Of a stretch of 37,960 nucleotides of DNA, positions 15,441 through 23,791 are shown one piece after another. The position numbers and the translations under genes are program-made. The stretch is taken from assembly GCA_016212825.1 (NCBI GenBank), contig JACRDS010000047.1, forward strand, positions 1 through 37,960. The letters are read 5' to 3'. Source of the stretch: Elusimicrobiota bacterium. GTDB taxonomy: Bacteria; Elusimicrobiota; Elusimicrobia; UBA1565; UBA9628. Each line of letters starts with the position of its first letter. Within the stretch, counting starts at the first letter, position 1. The notes under the pieces are model-generated. The model had not been told where the DNA came from, ran no database searches, and saw nothing but the letters and a program-made list of their open reading frames with translations.

Positions 15441-17278
15441 GGCGGGCCCCTCTCGCCGGACGGCTCCGGAGCCTCTTCTCGCGGGACCTCCTCATCCTCT
15501 GCGTCGTGGCCGGCTTCGGAGCGCTGCTCTACGCCAACACGTTGGGCCATCCGCTGGTCTGGGACGACCATAGTTTCGTCGAAAACCAGCCCTTCGTTCA
15601 GGACTGCTCCAGCCTCCTCAGGCTCGTCCATCCGAAGTACTACCTCGGCCAGTCCCTTCCCGCCGCCGGCGCCGCCCGTCCCGTCTGGCTGGGCTCCGTG
15701 GTCGCGGACGCCTGTCTCCATGGGGGGGTCCCGGCCGGCTACCACATCACCAGCCTCCTCTGGCACCTGCTGGCCGCCGCCCTGCTCATGGTCCTGGCCT
15801 GGGAGCTGGCGCGGGATCCCCTGGCCGCCCTGGCCGCGGGAGCGCTCTTCGTGGCCCATCCCCTGCACACCGAGAACGTGAACGTGGTGACGTTCCGCGC
15901 CGACATCCTGGCCGTGGTCTTCATGCTCCTGTCCCTGCTCTTCTACCTCTACCGGCGCGGCCGGACCGGCTGGCGCCGGATCGCCTGCCTGGCCGCGGCC
16001 GTGGCTTCCTTCATCCTGGCCCTGCTGGCCAAGGAGATGGCCGCGGTCCTGCCGTTCCTCGTCCTCCTGTGCGACCGGCTTTTCCCCGAGGCGCCGCGGC
16101 GGGCGGCGCGCGCGCGGGCGTGGCGCGTGTACGCCGTCCTCGCCGCGGCCCTGCTCGCGTATCTTTGTTTCCGCATGCCCCGCTCGGGCTATACCGTCCT
16201 CGGGCACCAGGACCTCTTCAGCAGCCTGCGCGACCGGGCCGGCATGGCGGCGGGCCCGCAGACGCCGGCCTTCTCCCACAAACCCATCGCCGTGCCCTGG
16301 CAGGCGGTCTACGAGAGTCCCAAGGTCCGATTCCTGTCCATGGCCGGCATCGCCGGGGACTACCTGCGCCTGCTCCTCTGGCCGCATCCCCTGCAGGGGG
16401 ACTATGCGCCGCGTCCCGTGCGGGACTGGCTCTCGGTCAAGCCCATCCTCTCCGTCCTGGCCTGGCTGACCCTGCTGGCCCTGGCCTGGACCCTGCGCCG
16501 GCGCAGCCCCCTGGCCGCTTTCGGCCTCTTCTGGACGCCCATTGCGCTGCTGCCCGTGAGCGGGCTCTGGCTCCTGCTCAACCCGCAGGCGGAGCGCTAC
16601 CTCTACGTCCCTTCCGCCGGCATCGCCCTGGCCGGAGCCGCGGCCCTGGCCGGGCTCGCTCGGTCGCGGCGGATCCCCGGCGCGCGGACGGTTGCCGTCG
16701 TCGTGGCCGGCGCGGTGCTGGCCCTCTACTCGCTGGGGACCGCGGCCCGGAACCTGGACTACCGGGATGATGCCGCCTTCTTCGCGGCCACCGTGGCCGT
16801 GGACCCAGGCGTGGCGCGGGCCCGCTTCAACCTCGCCCAGTCCCTGCACGGGCAGGGTCGCGCGGCCGGGGCCGAAGCCGAATACCGCGAGGCCCTGCGC
16901 CTGTGGCCGGAGTTCGCCGGCTGGAGGACCGCGTTCGCCCTGCTCCTGATCGACCAAGGCCGGCTGGCCGAGGCGACCCAGGAGCTGCAGGCCGCCCTGC
17001 GCCAGCAGCCGGAGGAGCCCGCGGCGCACTACTTCCTGGGCGCGGCCCTTTGGCGAGCGGGCCGGCTCGCGGCCGCTCAGGCGCAGTTCGAAGAGACCCT
17101 GCGCCTGGACCCGCGCGACCTGGCCGCGGCCGAGGCCAGGCGCTTCGTCAAGGAGAGCCGGCAGCGCGGAGCGCGCCGGGGGCCCTACCTGGATTCTCCT
17201 GCGGCCTGCTCCGCGGCGGTCTACGAGCAGTCCCGACTCATGCTCTCCATGCCCTGCTCTCCGGCAGCGGACCGGTAG
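15437..17278 (+). CDS. TMTC-like GT-C membrane glycosyltransferase with TPR tail
   Basis: A 613-residue polytopic membrane protein. Near the N-terminus V-W-D-D-H-S-F (Asp43, Asp44) supplies the acidic pair of GT-C enzymes; H-P-L-H-T-E-N-V-N, F-R-A-D-I-L-A and L-L-A-K-E-M follow, all matching the bacterial relatives of TMTC/PMT O-mannosyltransferases. About ten hydrophobic helices extend to residue 440, then two to three TPR units (455-585: A-R-F-N-L-A-Q-S-L ... P-A-A-H-Y-F-L-G-A-A-L). Such enzymes transfer a sugar from a polyprenyl-phosphate carrier to protein or lipid outside the membrane. ATGA overlap with the PP-loop gene. A paralogue lies at 23792-25399. The stop is 3 bases from the end of the convergent kinase-like gene. 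Confidence 0.78.
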   Translation: MRRAPLAGRLRSLFSRDLLILCVVAGFGALLYANTLGHPLVWDDHSFVENQPFVQDCSSLLRLVHPKYYLGQSLPAAGAARPVWLGSVVADACLHGGVPAGYHITSLLWHLLAAALLMVLAWELARDPLAALAAGALFVAHPLHTENVNVVTFRADILAVVFMLLSLLFYLYRRGRTGWRRIACLAAAVASFILALLAKEMAAVLPFLVLLCDRLFPEAPRRAARARAWRVYAVLAAALLAYLCFRMPRSGYTVLGHQDLFSSLRDRAGMAAGPQTPAFSHKPIAVPWQAVYESPKVRFLSMAGIAGDYLRLLLWPHPLQGDYAPRPVRDWLSVKPILSVLAWLTLLALAWTLRRRSPLAAFGLFWTPIALLPVSGLWLLLNPQAERYLYVPSAGIALAGAAALAGLARSRRIPGARTVAVVVAGAVLALYSLGTAARNLDYRDDAAFFAATVAVDPGVARARFNLAQSLHGQGRAAGAEAEYREALRLWPEFAGWRTAFALLLIDQGRLAEATQELQAALRQQPEEPAAHYFLGAALWRAGRLAAAQAQFEETLRLDPRDLAAAEARRFVKESRQRGARRGPYLDSPAACSAAVYEQSRLMLSMPCSPAADR

Positions 17279-17281
17279 GGT

Positions 17282-19240
17282 TCAGCCGGAGTTCCGGCGG
17301 GCGAACCCGTTGACGAATTCCGCGTCCGTCTGGATGATCCATTCCAGGCGCGCGGCGTTGGCCTGGAACAGGGCCAGCAGGCGCGGGACCTCGGCTTCCG
17401 GGAACCCGCTGGCCCGGAGCATGGCGCGCAGTTCGGCCTGCGTCTCGGGCCTGGCCAGCAGAGCGCGCCACCGGGCCGCGGCGGTGAAATAGTCCTCCGC
17501 GCGGTTGAGCTTGCGGCGCGAGAGCCAGGGCATCTCGGCGGCGATGCCTTCGTCGGGCAGGCGCGAGACCACGGGCTTGTGCTCGGAGAGGGCCTGCTCG
17601 AAATCGATGAGAGAGACCCGGCCGCCGTCCTCGTAGAGCACGTTGCCTTCATTGACGTCTCCGATCCCGAAGGTGTGCACCAGCAGGGCCAGAGCCACGC
17701 GCTGGGGCAGGGAGAGGCGGGTGTCCACGTAGGACCGGCCTCCCGGGCTGCGCTCCATGACCATCAGGGCCTCTCCGCCGTCGACCGGATAACCGACGGA
17801 GCGCGGGGCGTCGAAGTAGCGGCCGAACCAGCGCCGCACGACACGGCGCAGGAAGAGCTCGTTGCGGATGACGGCCGCGCCGGAGCGCTTGCTCACCAGC
17901 TGCGACCCGTCGGGCAGGCGCAGCTCGCGGACCTGGGTGTTGAGCTTGCCCGGGTCGTCGGAATGCATGTCCCGGCGGTCCTGCACCTGCTCGGGGTCGA
18001 AGCCCAGGCGCTTCCGGGCCTCCTTGGCGGAGATCCAGGCGTCATCGAGCTTGGCGTCGGCCCGTCCCGGGGCGAACTCCAGATCCGGGGCCGCAGCCGC
18101 GGCGCGGTCGGCCGCGGCCAGGGCGGCGAACGCCGCCTTGAGGCCGGGCGCCCCGGCCGCGTCGGAGAAGACCTGGCCCCAGGCCGTGGAGCCGGGCCCC
18201 AGGCGCCCGCGCACGGCCGCGAGGAACTCCGCGGGGTCCGCGCCGGCGGTACCGGCGTCCTTGAAGAAGGCGCTGTCCAGCAGCTGGGACAGGGTCTCGC
18301 GCGGCGGGGCCATGCGGAAGCCCCCGCCGTCTATGAGCGTCCAGGCGCTCTCCCAGTGGTTCCAGACCAGGTTCCCCGGCGCCAGGTCGCCGGTGTAGCC
18401 GATGGCCAGGAGCCGCGCCGCCAGTTCGGCGAGGTTGTCCCGGCTGTGGCGCTGGAGCGGGCCCCGTGACAGCAGGGCCGCGCCCGTGTCTCCCGGCACC
18501 ACGGCCTTGACCACGACCAGGCCGTCGGCGCTCCTGGCGATGAGCCGGGCGTGCGGGATGCCCGTGCGCTCGAGCAGGGCCAGGGCCTCGGCCTCGGCGG
18601 CGTAATAGGGGATGTCCCGGAACTCGGGGTGGATGAGCTTGACGGCGTAGCCGTACGGGCCGCCCTCGGCCCGGTAGACCACGGAGCTGCTGCCTTCTCC
18701 CAGGCGCGCGCCGAGCGTGTAGGCCCGGCCGGCCACGCGCACCTTGTCGCCGGCCCGGCCGGGCCAAGGGGGGACCTCGTCCCCGCGCTTGAGGAGGTTG
18801 TCGAGCCAGCGGCCGAGGGAGAAGGGCGCGGCCTGGTCGAAGGTCACACGGCCGGTCTGGGTGAGCGACTCCGGCGCCTCAGTCTTGGGCGCCGCTCCTG
18901 AGGCGGGCGCGGCCGCAGGAGGCGCGATTCCCGGCGCGGTCGGAGCGGCGAGGCCGGGCACCGGCGCCGGCAGGATGGGGAGGGAGACGGCCTGGGGAGC
19001 GGCCGCGGAGAGGACGGTCGGCGCGACCTTGGGCGCGAGGAGTGCGGGCTGCAGGGATGGGGTCAGAGAGGGGCCGCCGATGGCCGGGACCTGGAACTGG
19101 ACCTTGGGCACCGCGAGGTCCGAGCCCACTTGTCCGGAGAGGCGCGCCTCCCCCGCCGCTTCCGTCCCAGTGCGCGAGACGGCGGCGGCCGCGGGAGCGG
19201 CGGCGAGCAGGGCGGCCGCGATGAGGGCGGGCAGGGACAT
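17282..19240 (-). CDS. exported protein with two kinase-like modules
   Basis: A 652-residue protein with an Ala-rich signal peptide (1-20) and a Pro/Ala-rich linker (about 45-120). Module 1 (about 165-330) has a glycine loop (G-E-G-S-S-S-V-V-Y, 181-189), a lysine in Y-A-V-K (Lys201), a catalytic-loop-like G-D-L-A-P-G-N (Asp285, Asn290) and L-I-D-G-G-G (Asp304) in place of DFG. Module 2 (about 435-590) has V-S-K-R (Lys451), G-D-V-N-E-G-N-V-L-Y (Asp528, Asn533) and S-L-I-D-F-E (Asp546), closer to atypical kinases such as the HipA or phosphoinositide kinase folds. Both look catalytically competent, yet the signal peptide predicts export to a compartment normally lacking ATP. The reading of the N-terminus as a signal peptide is inference; if wrong, the protein is cytoplasmic. 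Confidence 0.72.
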   Translation of the reverse strand: MSLPALIAAALLAAAPAAAAVSRTGTEAAGEARLSGQVGSDLAVPKVQFQVPAIGGPSLTPSLQPALLAPKVAPTVLSAAAPQAVSLPILPAPVPGLAAPTAPGIAPPAAAPASGAAPKTEAPESLTQTGRVTFDQAAPFSLGRWLDNLLKRGDEVPPWPGRAGDKVRVAGRAYTLGARLGEGSSSVVYRAEGGPYGYAVKLIHPEFRDIPYYAAEAEALALLERTGIPHARLIARSADGLVVVKAVVPGDTGAALLSRGPLQRHSRDNLAELAARLLAIGYTGDLAPGNLVWNHWESAWTLIDGGGFRMAPPRETLSQLLDSAFFKDAGTAGADPAEFLAAVRGRLGPGSTAWGQVFSDAAGAPGLKAAFAALAAADRAAAAAPDLEFAPGRADAKLDDAWISAKEARKRLGFDPEQVQDRRDMHSDDPGKLNTQVRELRLPDGSQLVSKRSGAAVIRNELFLRRVVRRWFGRYFDAPRSVGYPVDGGEALMVMERSPGGRSYVDTRLSLPQRVALALLVHTFGIGDVNEGNVLYEDGGRVSLIDFEQALSEHKPVVSRLPDEGIAAEMPWLSRRKLNRAEDYFTAAARWRALLARPETQAELRAMLRASGFPEAEVPRLLALFQANAARLEWIIQTDAEFVNGFARRNSG

Positions 19241-19246
19241 AACCTA

Positions 19247-19274
19247 AGTATAAGAGGAAGAGGCGGTTTCCGCC
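19247..19274 (-). promoter_or_regulatory. leaderless promoter of the kinase-like gene and adjacent palindrome
   Basis: On the reverse strand TATACT (19252-19247) ends 6 bases before the ATG at 19240. A perfect hairpin or operator GGCGG-TTT-CCGCC (19262-19274) lies where the -35 box should be, and no good -35 is visible. A factor bound there could control both divergent genes. Confidence 0.45.
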
Positions 19275-19281
19275 AGGGCGC

Positions 19282-19310
19282 TTGAGAACCCCTGTCCGGG
19301 GTAGTATGAT
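19282..19310 (+). promoter_or_regulatory. sigma-70-type promoter of the reductase gene, leaderless
   Basis: TTGAGA (19282-19287), 17 bases, TATGAT (19305-19310): 5 of 6 matches in each box with ideal spacing. The GTG start codon at 19317 begins 7 bases past the -10 box, so it should coincide with the transcription start. Confidence 0.65.
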
Positions 19311-19316
19311 AGCCGC

Positions 19317-20411
19317 GTGGACCTCATCGTGGGCGCCGGGCCCGCGGGCTGCGCCGCCGGCATCCTCCTGGCTCGCGCCGGCCGGGACGTGCTCATCGTG
19401 GACAGGGCCCTGCCCCGCGACAAGCTCTGCGGCGGGCTGGTCACGGACAAGGCCGCGCGCCTGCTCGCGGAGCGGCTCGGACGGGAGTTCCCGGCCGGAG
19501 TCGTGGCGCAGTCCTCCCGCGCCTTCGAGATCTGCGACGGCCCGGAACTCCTCAACCGCGCCGAGGGGACTCGTCTTCTGCGCTTCGTGGACCGGCCGCG
19601 CTTCGACGCCTGGCTCGTGGAGGAGGCCCTCCGGGCCGGCTGCCGGGTGGAGAAGGGGGAGTGCTCCGGCTTCCAGGGCCAGACCGCGCGCGTCTCCGGG
19701 GCGGACGTGCCGTTCCAGGCCCTCATCGGAGCCGACGGCGTGTTCAGCGCCGTGGGCAAGGCCGCGGGCAGGGCCCTGCCCGGCAAGAGCCTCGCCGTGG
19801 GCCTGCAGGTGGATGTGCCGCGCGCGGCCTGCCCCGCCCTCGCCGGGCTCGACGCGGCGCGCATCTGCTTCGGCTACCTGCGCCTGGGCTGGGGCTGGGT
19901 CTTCCCAAAAGGCGGGATGCTCTCCATCGGACTGGGGGGCATGCCGGGGGGCCGGGAGGACGTCGTGGAGGCGTTCCGTCGCTTCCTGGAGGACTGCGGG
20001 GCGGCCGGGGCGCGCGGCCTCAAGGTGCGCGGCGCCAAGCTGCCCAACGAGTCCTGGCTGCGCGAGCCGGGCTCCGGCTCCGTCTTCCTGTGCGGGGACG
20101 CGGCCGGCTTCGCCGAGCCCCTCACCGGCGAGGGCATCCACTTCGCGCTTCTCAGCGGAGTCCTCTGCGCCGAGAGCCTGCTCGCCGGGGGCGACGCCGC
20201 CTCCCGCTACAACGCCGCCTGCCGAGCCGGCATCACCAGGCTCTTCGACCAGGCCCGCCGGGCCCGGGATCTGCTCTTGCGCGAGCCTTTCCGGAGCCTA
20301 GCCATGCGGCGCTTCCGCTCCGGGACCGGGGTCATGGAGCGCTTCCTGCGGGTGCTGTCCGGGGAGACGGACTACGCGGGCTTCTTCAGGGGGTCTTTGC
20401 CGGGGGGGTGA
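19317..20411 (+). CDS. geranylgeranyl-reductase-family FAD oxidoreductase
   Basis: A 364-residue flavoprotein. The Rossmann loop V-G-A-G-P-A-G-C-A-A-G begins at residue 5, so the frame cannot start later; the GTG at 19317 fits. The P-x-x-K-x-C-G-G region (D-K-L-C-G-G, 35-40) and the FAD motif G-D-A-A-G-F-A-E-P-L-T-G-E-G-I are those of the geranylgeranyl reductase family, which saturates isoprenoid chains. In this context a saturated polyprenyl carrier for the neighbouring TMTC-like enzymes is an attractive but unproven role; a quinone or lipid side chain is equally possible. The last 26 bases overlap the convergent gene. Confidence 0.83.
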   Translation: MDLIVGAGPAGCAAGILLARAGRDVLIVDRALPRDKLCGGLVTDKAARLLAERLGREFPAGVVAQSSRAFEICDGPELLNRAEGTRLLRFVDRPRFDAWLVEEALRAGCRVEKGECSGFQGQTARVSGADVPFQALIGADGVFSAVGKAAGRALPGKSLAVGLQVDVPRAACPALAGLDAARICFGYLRLGWGWVFPKGGMLSIGLGGMPGGREDVVEAFRRFLEDCGAAGARGLKVRGAKLPNESWLREPGSGSVFLCGDAAGFAEPLTGEGIHFALLSGVLCAESLLAGGDAASRYNAACRAGITRLFDQARRARDLLLREPFRSLAMRRFRSGTGVMERFLRVLSGETDYAGFFRGSLPGG

Positions 20412-22188
20412 CCGCCTCGGACCGGCAGAGCCAGGCGCCCTCGTCCTCCCAGCCCGGCAGGGTGGGATCAAGCGCCACGCTGATGCATTCCCGGCCGTCG
20501 GCAAGCTGGGCCAGCCGGTACCAGCGGTTGAGGAAGCCCACTCCCGGGTCGAACCGGAAGGCGCGCTGGAAGGGGCCCTGATTCTCGAAGAAGCGGCGCA
20601 GTCCGCTGCGCGCGTAGGTCAGGCCGGGCTCCGGGAAGGTCTTGAGGCCGCCGTCGCGCACCGCGGCGCTGCGGTACTCCACCAGGGGCTTGGTGGTCAG
20701 GGACAGGGCCTGGGTCCCGCGCACCTTCCCGCAGTCCGCGCGGCAGACCGCCGCGCCGGTGCTGGCCGGCGCGTCCGCCCAGGAGACGCCGTCCCCCAGG
20801 GGGCTGAGGCCGAAGTCTCCGCCGCGATTCTCCCCCACGCGCCCGGCGTCGACGACTTCCCGGCGGCCCGGATTGTAGGCGGCCAGCCATAGGTGCGTGG
20901 TGGCCGCGGGCGCGGTCACGGTCTCGGCGAAGGCCAGGAGCACGGCGCCTCCCTCCGCGGGGTGGACGGCCACGGCGCAGGCGCTCGAGCCGGCCAGGGG
21001 TTCGATGGCGCCGGGGCCGACCCCGGAGTAGTGGAGGCCCCGCTCGTCGGAGACCCAGTAGGTCCTGGTCTGGGACGGGTCGTCGCCGGGCAAAGAGCGC
21101 GTCAGGACCTGGAACCGCTGCCCCGCCCAGGAGCAGTCCTGGGCGGCCGTTTCCGTGGAGCGGAAGAGCGCCCCGGCCGTGATGTGGAAGGAGGGGTCCA
21201 TGCGGTCGAGGGCGGCCGCGGCGAGCAGGCGATCCCCTTCCGCCGGGGCCGCCAGCAGGCTCTGGAAGACCGGCTTGGCGAACTCCGCCACCGGGCCCCG
21301 GCGGGCCAAGGTGCGCACCGCGGTGAAGGAGACCTCGGGCAGCACCCGCTTGAGCTTGGCGGCCGCGGCCGCGGCCTCGGGAGACTGGGCCCGGCTCTGG
21401 ATGGCCGGGCCCACCTTCGCGGCCCCGGCGAGCAGGTTGTCCCACCAATAGAGCGCCGCCCAGGTCCCGCCCAGGAGGATGATGAGCATGACCAGGGCCC
21501 GGCGCAAGGAAGGGATCACGCCGATGCGCCGCGCGCCGTCCGCGCCGCCTTCGCTGAAGCGGATCATCGGCGCCCGGATGAGGCCCAGCTTGTAGAGCAG
21601 GGGGCTGAGGCTGTAGGTGATCTCGTAGGCGATGCGGCTCACCAAAGACCAGACCATGAGCAGCACCGTGAAGGCGGTCATGACCACGCCCCAGCCGCCC
21701 GCGGCGAAGAGCTCGAGCACGCGGTGGAACTCGACCAGGGCCGGGCGGCGGACCAGGGCCGGGACCACGGCCAGGAAGAGGTAGGCGCCCAGGCCCAGGA
21801 AGAAGGCGGGCTGGGCGTAGGGGTAGAGGTGCTTGGTCTTGCGGTCCGTGAAGGTCACGCCCAGCATCACGTACATGAACACGAAGCCGGCGGCTTCGCG
21901 CCAGAGCAGGGAGGGGTGCCACTGCCCCAGCAGGGCCGTGTGGAACATCATGGCCGCGTAGACGACCGCCAGGACCATGCTGTAGAGGATGCTCAGCAGG
22001 GTGCTGATCTCCTCGGGCAGGAGCGTCTTCATGACGAAGACGCAGAAGCTGGCCAGGTGCGCCAGCATCCAGAACATGGCGCTGATGCTGCTCAGGACCA
22101 GGAAGGGGCGCAGCAGGTCCTGGAGCTGGTGCGCGATCCAGAAGTCCAGGGCCTTGGCCAGCAGGGTCTGGAGCACGTTTGATATCAT
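20386..22188 (-). CDS. polytopic membrane protein with large C-terminal domain, unknown
   Basis: A 600-residue protein I do not recognise. The N-terminal 200 residues hold about five or six hydrophobic helices (for example F-L-V-L-S-S-I-S-A-M-F-W-M-L and W-G-V-V-M-T-A-F-T-V-L-L-M-V-W), then another near 240 (V-M-L-I-I-L-L-G-G-T-W-A-A-L-Y-W-W). The remaining 340 residues are soluble, with an Ala-rich helical stretch and then beta-type sequence with several cysteines. The start at 22188 has GGAAAGG five bases upstream; the frame continues farther up but that part is the shadow of the divergent B3/B4 gene. Only 10 bases separate the two divergent start codons. Confidence 0.72.
   Translation of the reverse strand: MISNVLQTLLAKALDFWIAHQLQDLLRPFLVLSSISAMFWMLAHLASFCVFVMKTLLPEEISTLLSILYSMVLAVVYAAMMFHTALLGQWHPSLLWREAAGFVFMYVMLGVTFTDRKTKHLYPYAQPAFFLGLGAYLFLAVVPALVRRPALVEFHRVLELFAAGGWGVVMTAFTVLLMVWSLVSRIAYEITYSLSPLLYKLGLIRAPMIRFSEGGADGARRIGVIPSLRRALVMLIILLGGTWAALYWWDNLLAGAAKVGPAIQSRAQSPEAAAAAAKLKRVLPEVSFTAVRTLARRGPVAEFAKPVFQSLLAAPAEGDRLLAAAALDRMDPSFHITAGALFRSTETAAQDCSWAGQRFQVLTRSLPGDDPSQTRTYWVSDERGLHYSGVGPGAIEPLAGSSACAVAVHPAEGGAVLLAFAETVTAPAATTHLWLAAYNPGRREVVDAGRVGENRGGDFGLSPLGDGVSWADAPASTGAAVCRADCGKVRGTQALSLTTKPLVEYRSAAVRDGGLKTFPEPGLTYARSGLRRFFENQGPFQRAFRFDPGVGFLNRWYRLAQLADGRECISVALDPTLPGWEDEGAWLCRSEAVTPPAKTP
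22183..22188 (+). promoter_or_regulatory. possible -10 box of the B3/B4 gene
   Basis: TATCAT, 5 of 6 to consensus, ends 10 bases before the GTG at 22199 and also contains the start codon of the divergent gene. No convincing -35 is seen. Confidence 0.3.
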
Positions 22189-22198
22189 AGCCTTTCCA

Positions 22199-22879
22199 GT
22201 GGACATCCGGAACCTCGTCCCAGACCCCGCTTTCGCGGCCGTCGTGGTGCTCGCCGAGGGGCTGCGCGTGGCGCCCTCCCCGGAGGAACTCGGGCGACTC
22301 GTCGACGAGCTCGCGGCGCGCCGTACGTCAGAGGATTTCCCTCCCGCCCCGGTCAAGGAAGCCGTGCGCGGCCTGCTCCGGCGCGGCGGCTTCAAGCCTA
22401 CCGGACGCAACAAGCCGGCCAGCGAATACCTGGCCCAGGCCGCGCGCGAGGGGCGCTTCCCGCGCATCAACAACATCGTGGACGTCAACAACCTGCTTTC
22501 CCTGGAGACCGGATTGCCCATCAGCCTGCTGGACCGGCGCGCCTTCGCCGGGGAGGTCTGGCTACGCCGCGGGCGGCCCGGCGAGCGCTACGTCTTCAAC
22601 GCCGCGGGCCAGGAGATCGACCTCGAGGGCCTGGCCTGCGTCTGCGGGGGGGCGGGACCGGACGGGACGCCGCTGGGCAACCCGGTCAAGGATTCCATGT
22701 CCGGGAAGGTCCGGGACGACACCGGGGCCGTGGTCGGGGTCATCTACGCGGACGCATCCTGCGGCCCGGGGCGGCGGCTGGCGGAACACGGAGGGCGCTT
22801 CGCGGAGCTGCTGCGGCGCTTCGGCGGGGCGGCTTCCGCCGAGGTCCAGATCGCGGCGGCCGGCCGCCAGGAGCCCTAG
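22199..22879 (+). CDS. B3/B4 tRNA-binding domain protein
   Basis: A 226-residue stand-alone B3/B4 domain protein (COG3382 type), the fold that in the PheRS beta subunit edits mischarged tRNA. Recognisable parts are P-V-K-E-A-V-R-G-L-L-R, F-K-P-T-G-R-N-K-P-A-S-E-Y-L, R-I-N-N-I-V-D-V-N-N-L-L-S-L-E-T-G-L-P-I-S and the late V-K-D-S-M-S-G-K-V-R-D-D-T-G. The function of the stand-alone proteins is thought to be trans-editing or is unknown. The GTG start was chosen because upstream sequence is the other gene; no Shine-Dalgarno precedes it. Its TAG interlocks with the stop of the convergent gene in a CTAG. Confidence 0.82.
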   Translation: MDIRNLVPDPAFAAVVVLAEGLRVAPSPEELGRLVDELAARRTSEDFPPAPVKEAVRGLLRRGGFKPTGRNKPASEYLAQAAREGRFPRINNIVDVNNLLSLETGLPISLLDRRAFAGEVWLRRGRPGERYVFNAAGQEIDLEGLACVCGGAGPDGTPLGNPVKDSMSGKVRDDTGAVVGVIYADASCGPGRRLAEHGGRFAELLRRFGGAASAEVQIAAAGRQEP

Positions 22880-23739
22880 GGCTTCGCGCAGAAGCTGGAC
22901 AGCAGGGAGTCCGCGGTGGACTGGGCCCGGGGCAGGCTGAAGTCCGCGGGCTGCAGGTTCTGGCGCAGTTGAGGGGCGTACTTCAGGGCCGTGAGGTCGA
23001 TGCCGTGGCCGCCCGCGCGCTCCAGGCATTCCACCAGCTTCTTGGTCCGGGAGTCGGCCCGCATCGTGATCACCAGGCGCCGGGAGAGCTCCTCCGCCAG
23101 GGGCGTCCCGTACTTGGCCCGGTAGGCCTCTTGGCTTCTGATGAACTCCCGCGCCGAGGCGCAGGCCGCGGTCAACTGCTCGGCCTTGACGCCTTTCACG
23201 GCGAGCAGGAGGGGGAGATAGGCCTCGATCACCTGGCTCTCCGCGGCCAGGCGGTCGGAGGGCGTGTCGGGGGCCGGCCACATCTGGTCCGGCGGGGGCT
23301 GGAACTCGTTGCTGGCCACGGCCGCGGACTTGCGGACCGGCGGCCGCGAGGCGATGTGGACCAGCAGGGCGACCCCCGCGGCGACGCTCAGCACGATGAA
23401 GAAGAACCAGTTGAGATAGTTCGGCCCCTCGGGCAGGGGCGGCAGGGGGGGCTTGGAGGGCCTCCCCTTCTTCTGGGCCGGGGTCTCGGCCTCCTTCGAC
23501 TGGCCCGAGGCGCGCGCGTCCAGGATGGCCTTGAGTTCCGGGAAATCGGCGGCCGGCCTCCAGTCCGTCTCCTTGCGGGCGCCGGCCGGCGCCACGAGCA
23601 GATCGGGGCGCAGGTTCTTTAGGCGGCGCAGGAGGCGCATCCCGTAGGGGCCCAGGATCTTCTTGTCCGCGAAGAGCCAGTAGCGGCCCGGCTGGACGGA
23701 GGGCTCGGGCTGCGGCTGGTCTTTCTTCGGGTCGGGCAT
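22876..23739 (-). CDS. single-span membrane protein with GYF-like N-terminal domain
   Basis: A 287-residue protein. Residues about 19-70 (R-Y-W-L-F-A-D-K-K-I-L-G-P-Y ... L-L-V-A-P-A-G ... T-D-W-R-P-A-A-D-F) match the GYF_2 pattern often found at the cytoplasmic N-terminus of bacterial membrane proteins. A Lys/Pro linker, one membrane helix (about 107-130, Y-L-N-W-F-F-F-I-V-L-S-V-A-A-G-V) and an extracytoplasmic helical domain follow. GYF domains usually bind proline-rich partners. GGAG about 10 bases before the ATG serves as Shine-Dalgarno. Divergent from the second TMTC-like gene. Confidence 0.7.
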   Translation of the reverse strand: MPDPKKDQPQPEPSVQPGRYWLFADKKILGPYGMRLLRRLKNLRPDLLVAPAGARKETDWRPAADFPELKAILDARASGQSKEAETPAQKKGRPSKPPLPPLPEGPNYLNWFFFIVLSVAAGVALLVHIASRPPVRKSAAVASNEFQPPPDQMWPAPDTPSDRLAAESQVIEAYLPLLLAVKGVKAEQLTAACASAREFIRSQEAYRAKYGTPLAEELSRRLVITMRADSRTKKLVECLERAGGHGIDLTALKYAPQLRQNLQPADFSLPRAQSTADSLLSSFCAKP

Positions 23740-23763
23740 GCTTCGGGCTCCGGCTGCCGCTAA

Positions 23764-23783
23764 TCATACCAATCTGCTATGCT
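23764..23783. promoter_or_regulatory. two overlapping divergent -10 boxes
   Basis: Reverse: TATGAT (23769-23764), leaving a leader of about 18 bases to the ATG at 23739. Forward: extended -10 TGC-TATGCT (23775-23783), 8 bases before the ATG at 23792. Only 52 bases separate the start codons, so the two polymerase sites overlap and should compete. Confidence 0.45.
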
Positions 23784-23791
23784 CACACGCG

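Noticed and set aside
17259-17291. Seven-base inverted repeat between convergent genes as a bidirectional terminator
   Set aside because: The spacer is long and no T tract is present on either side.
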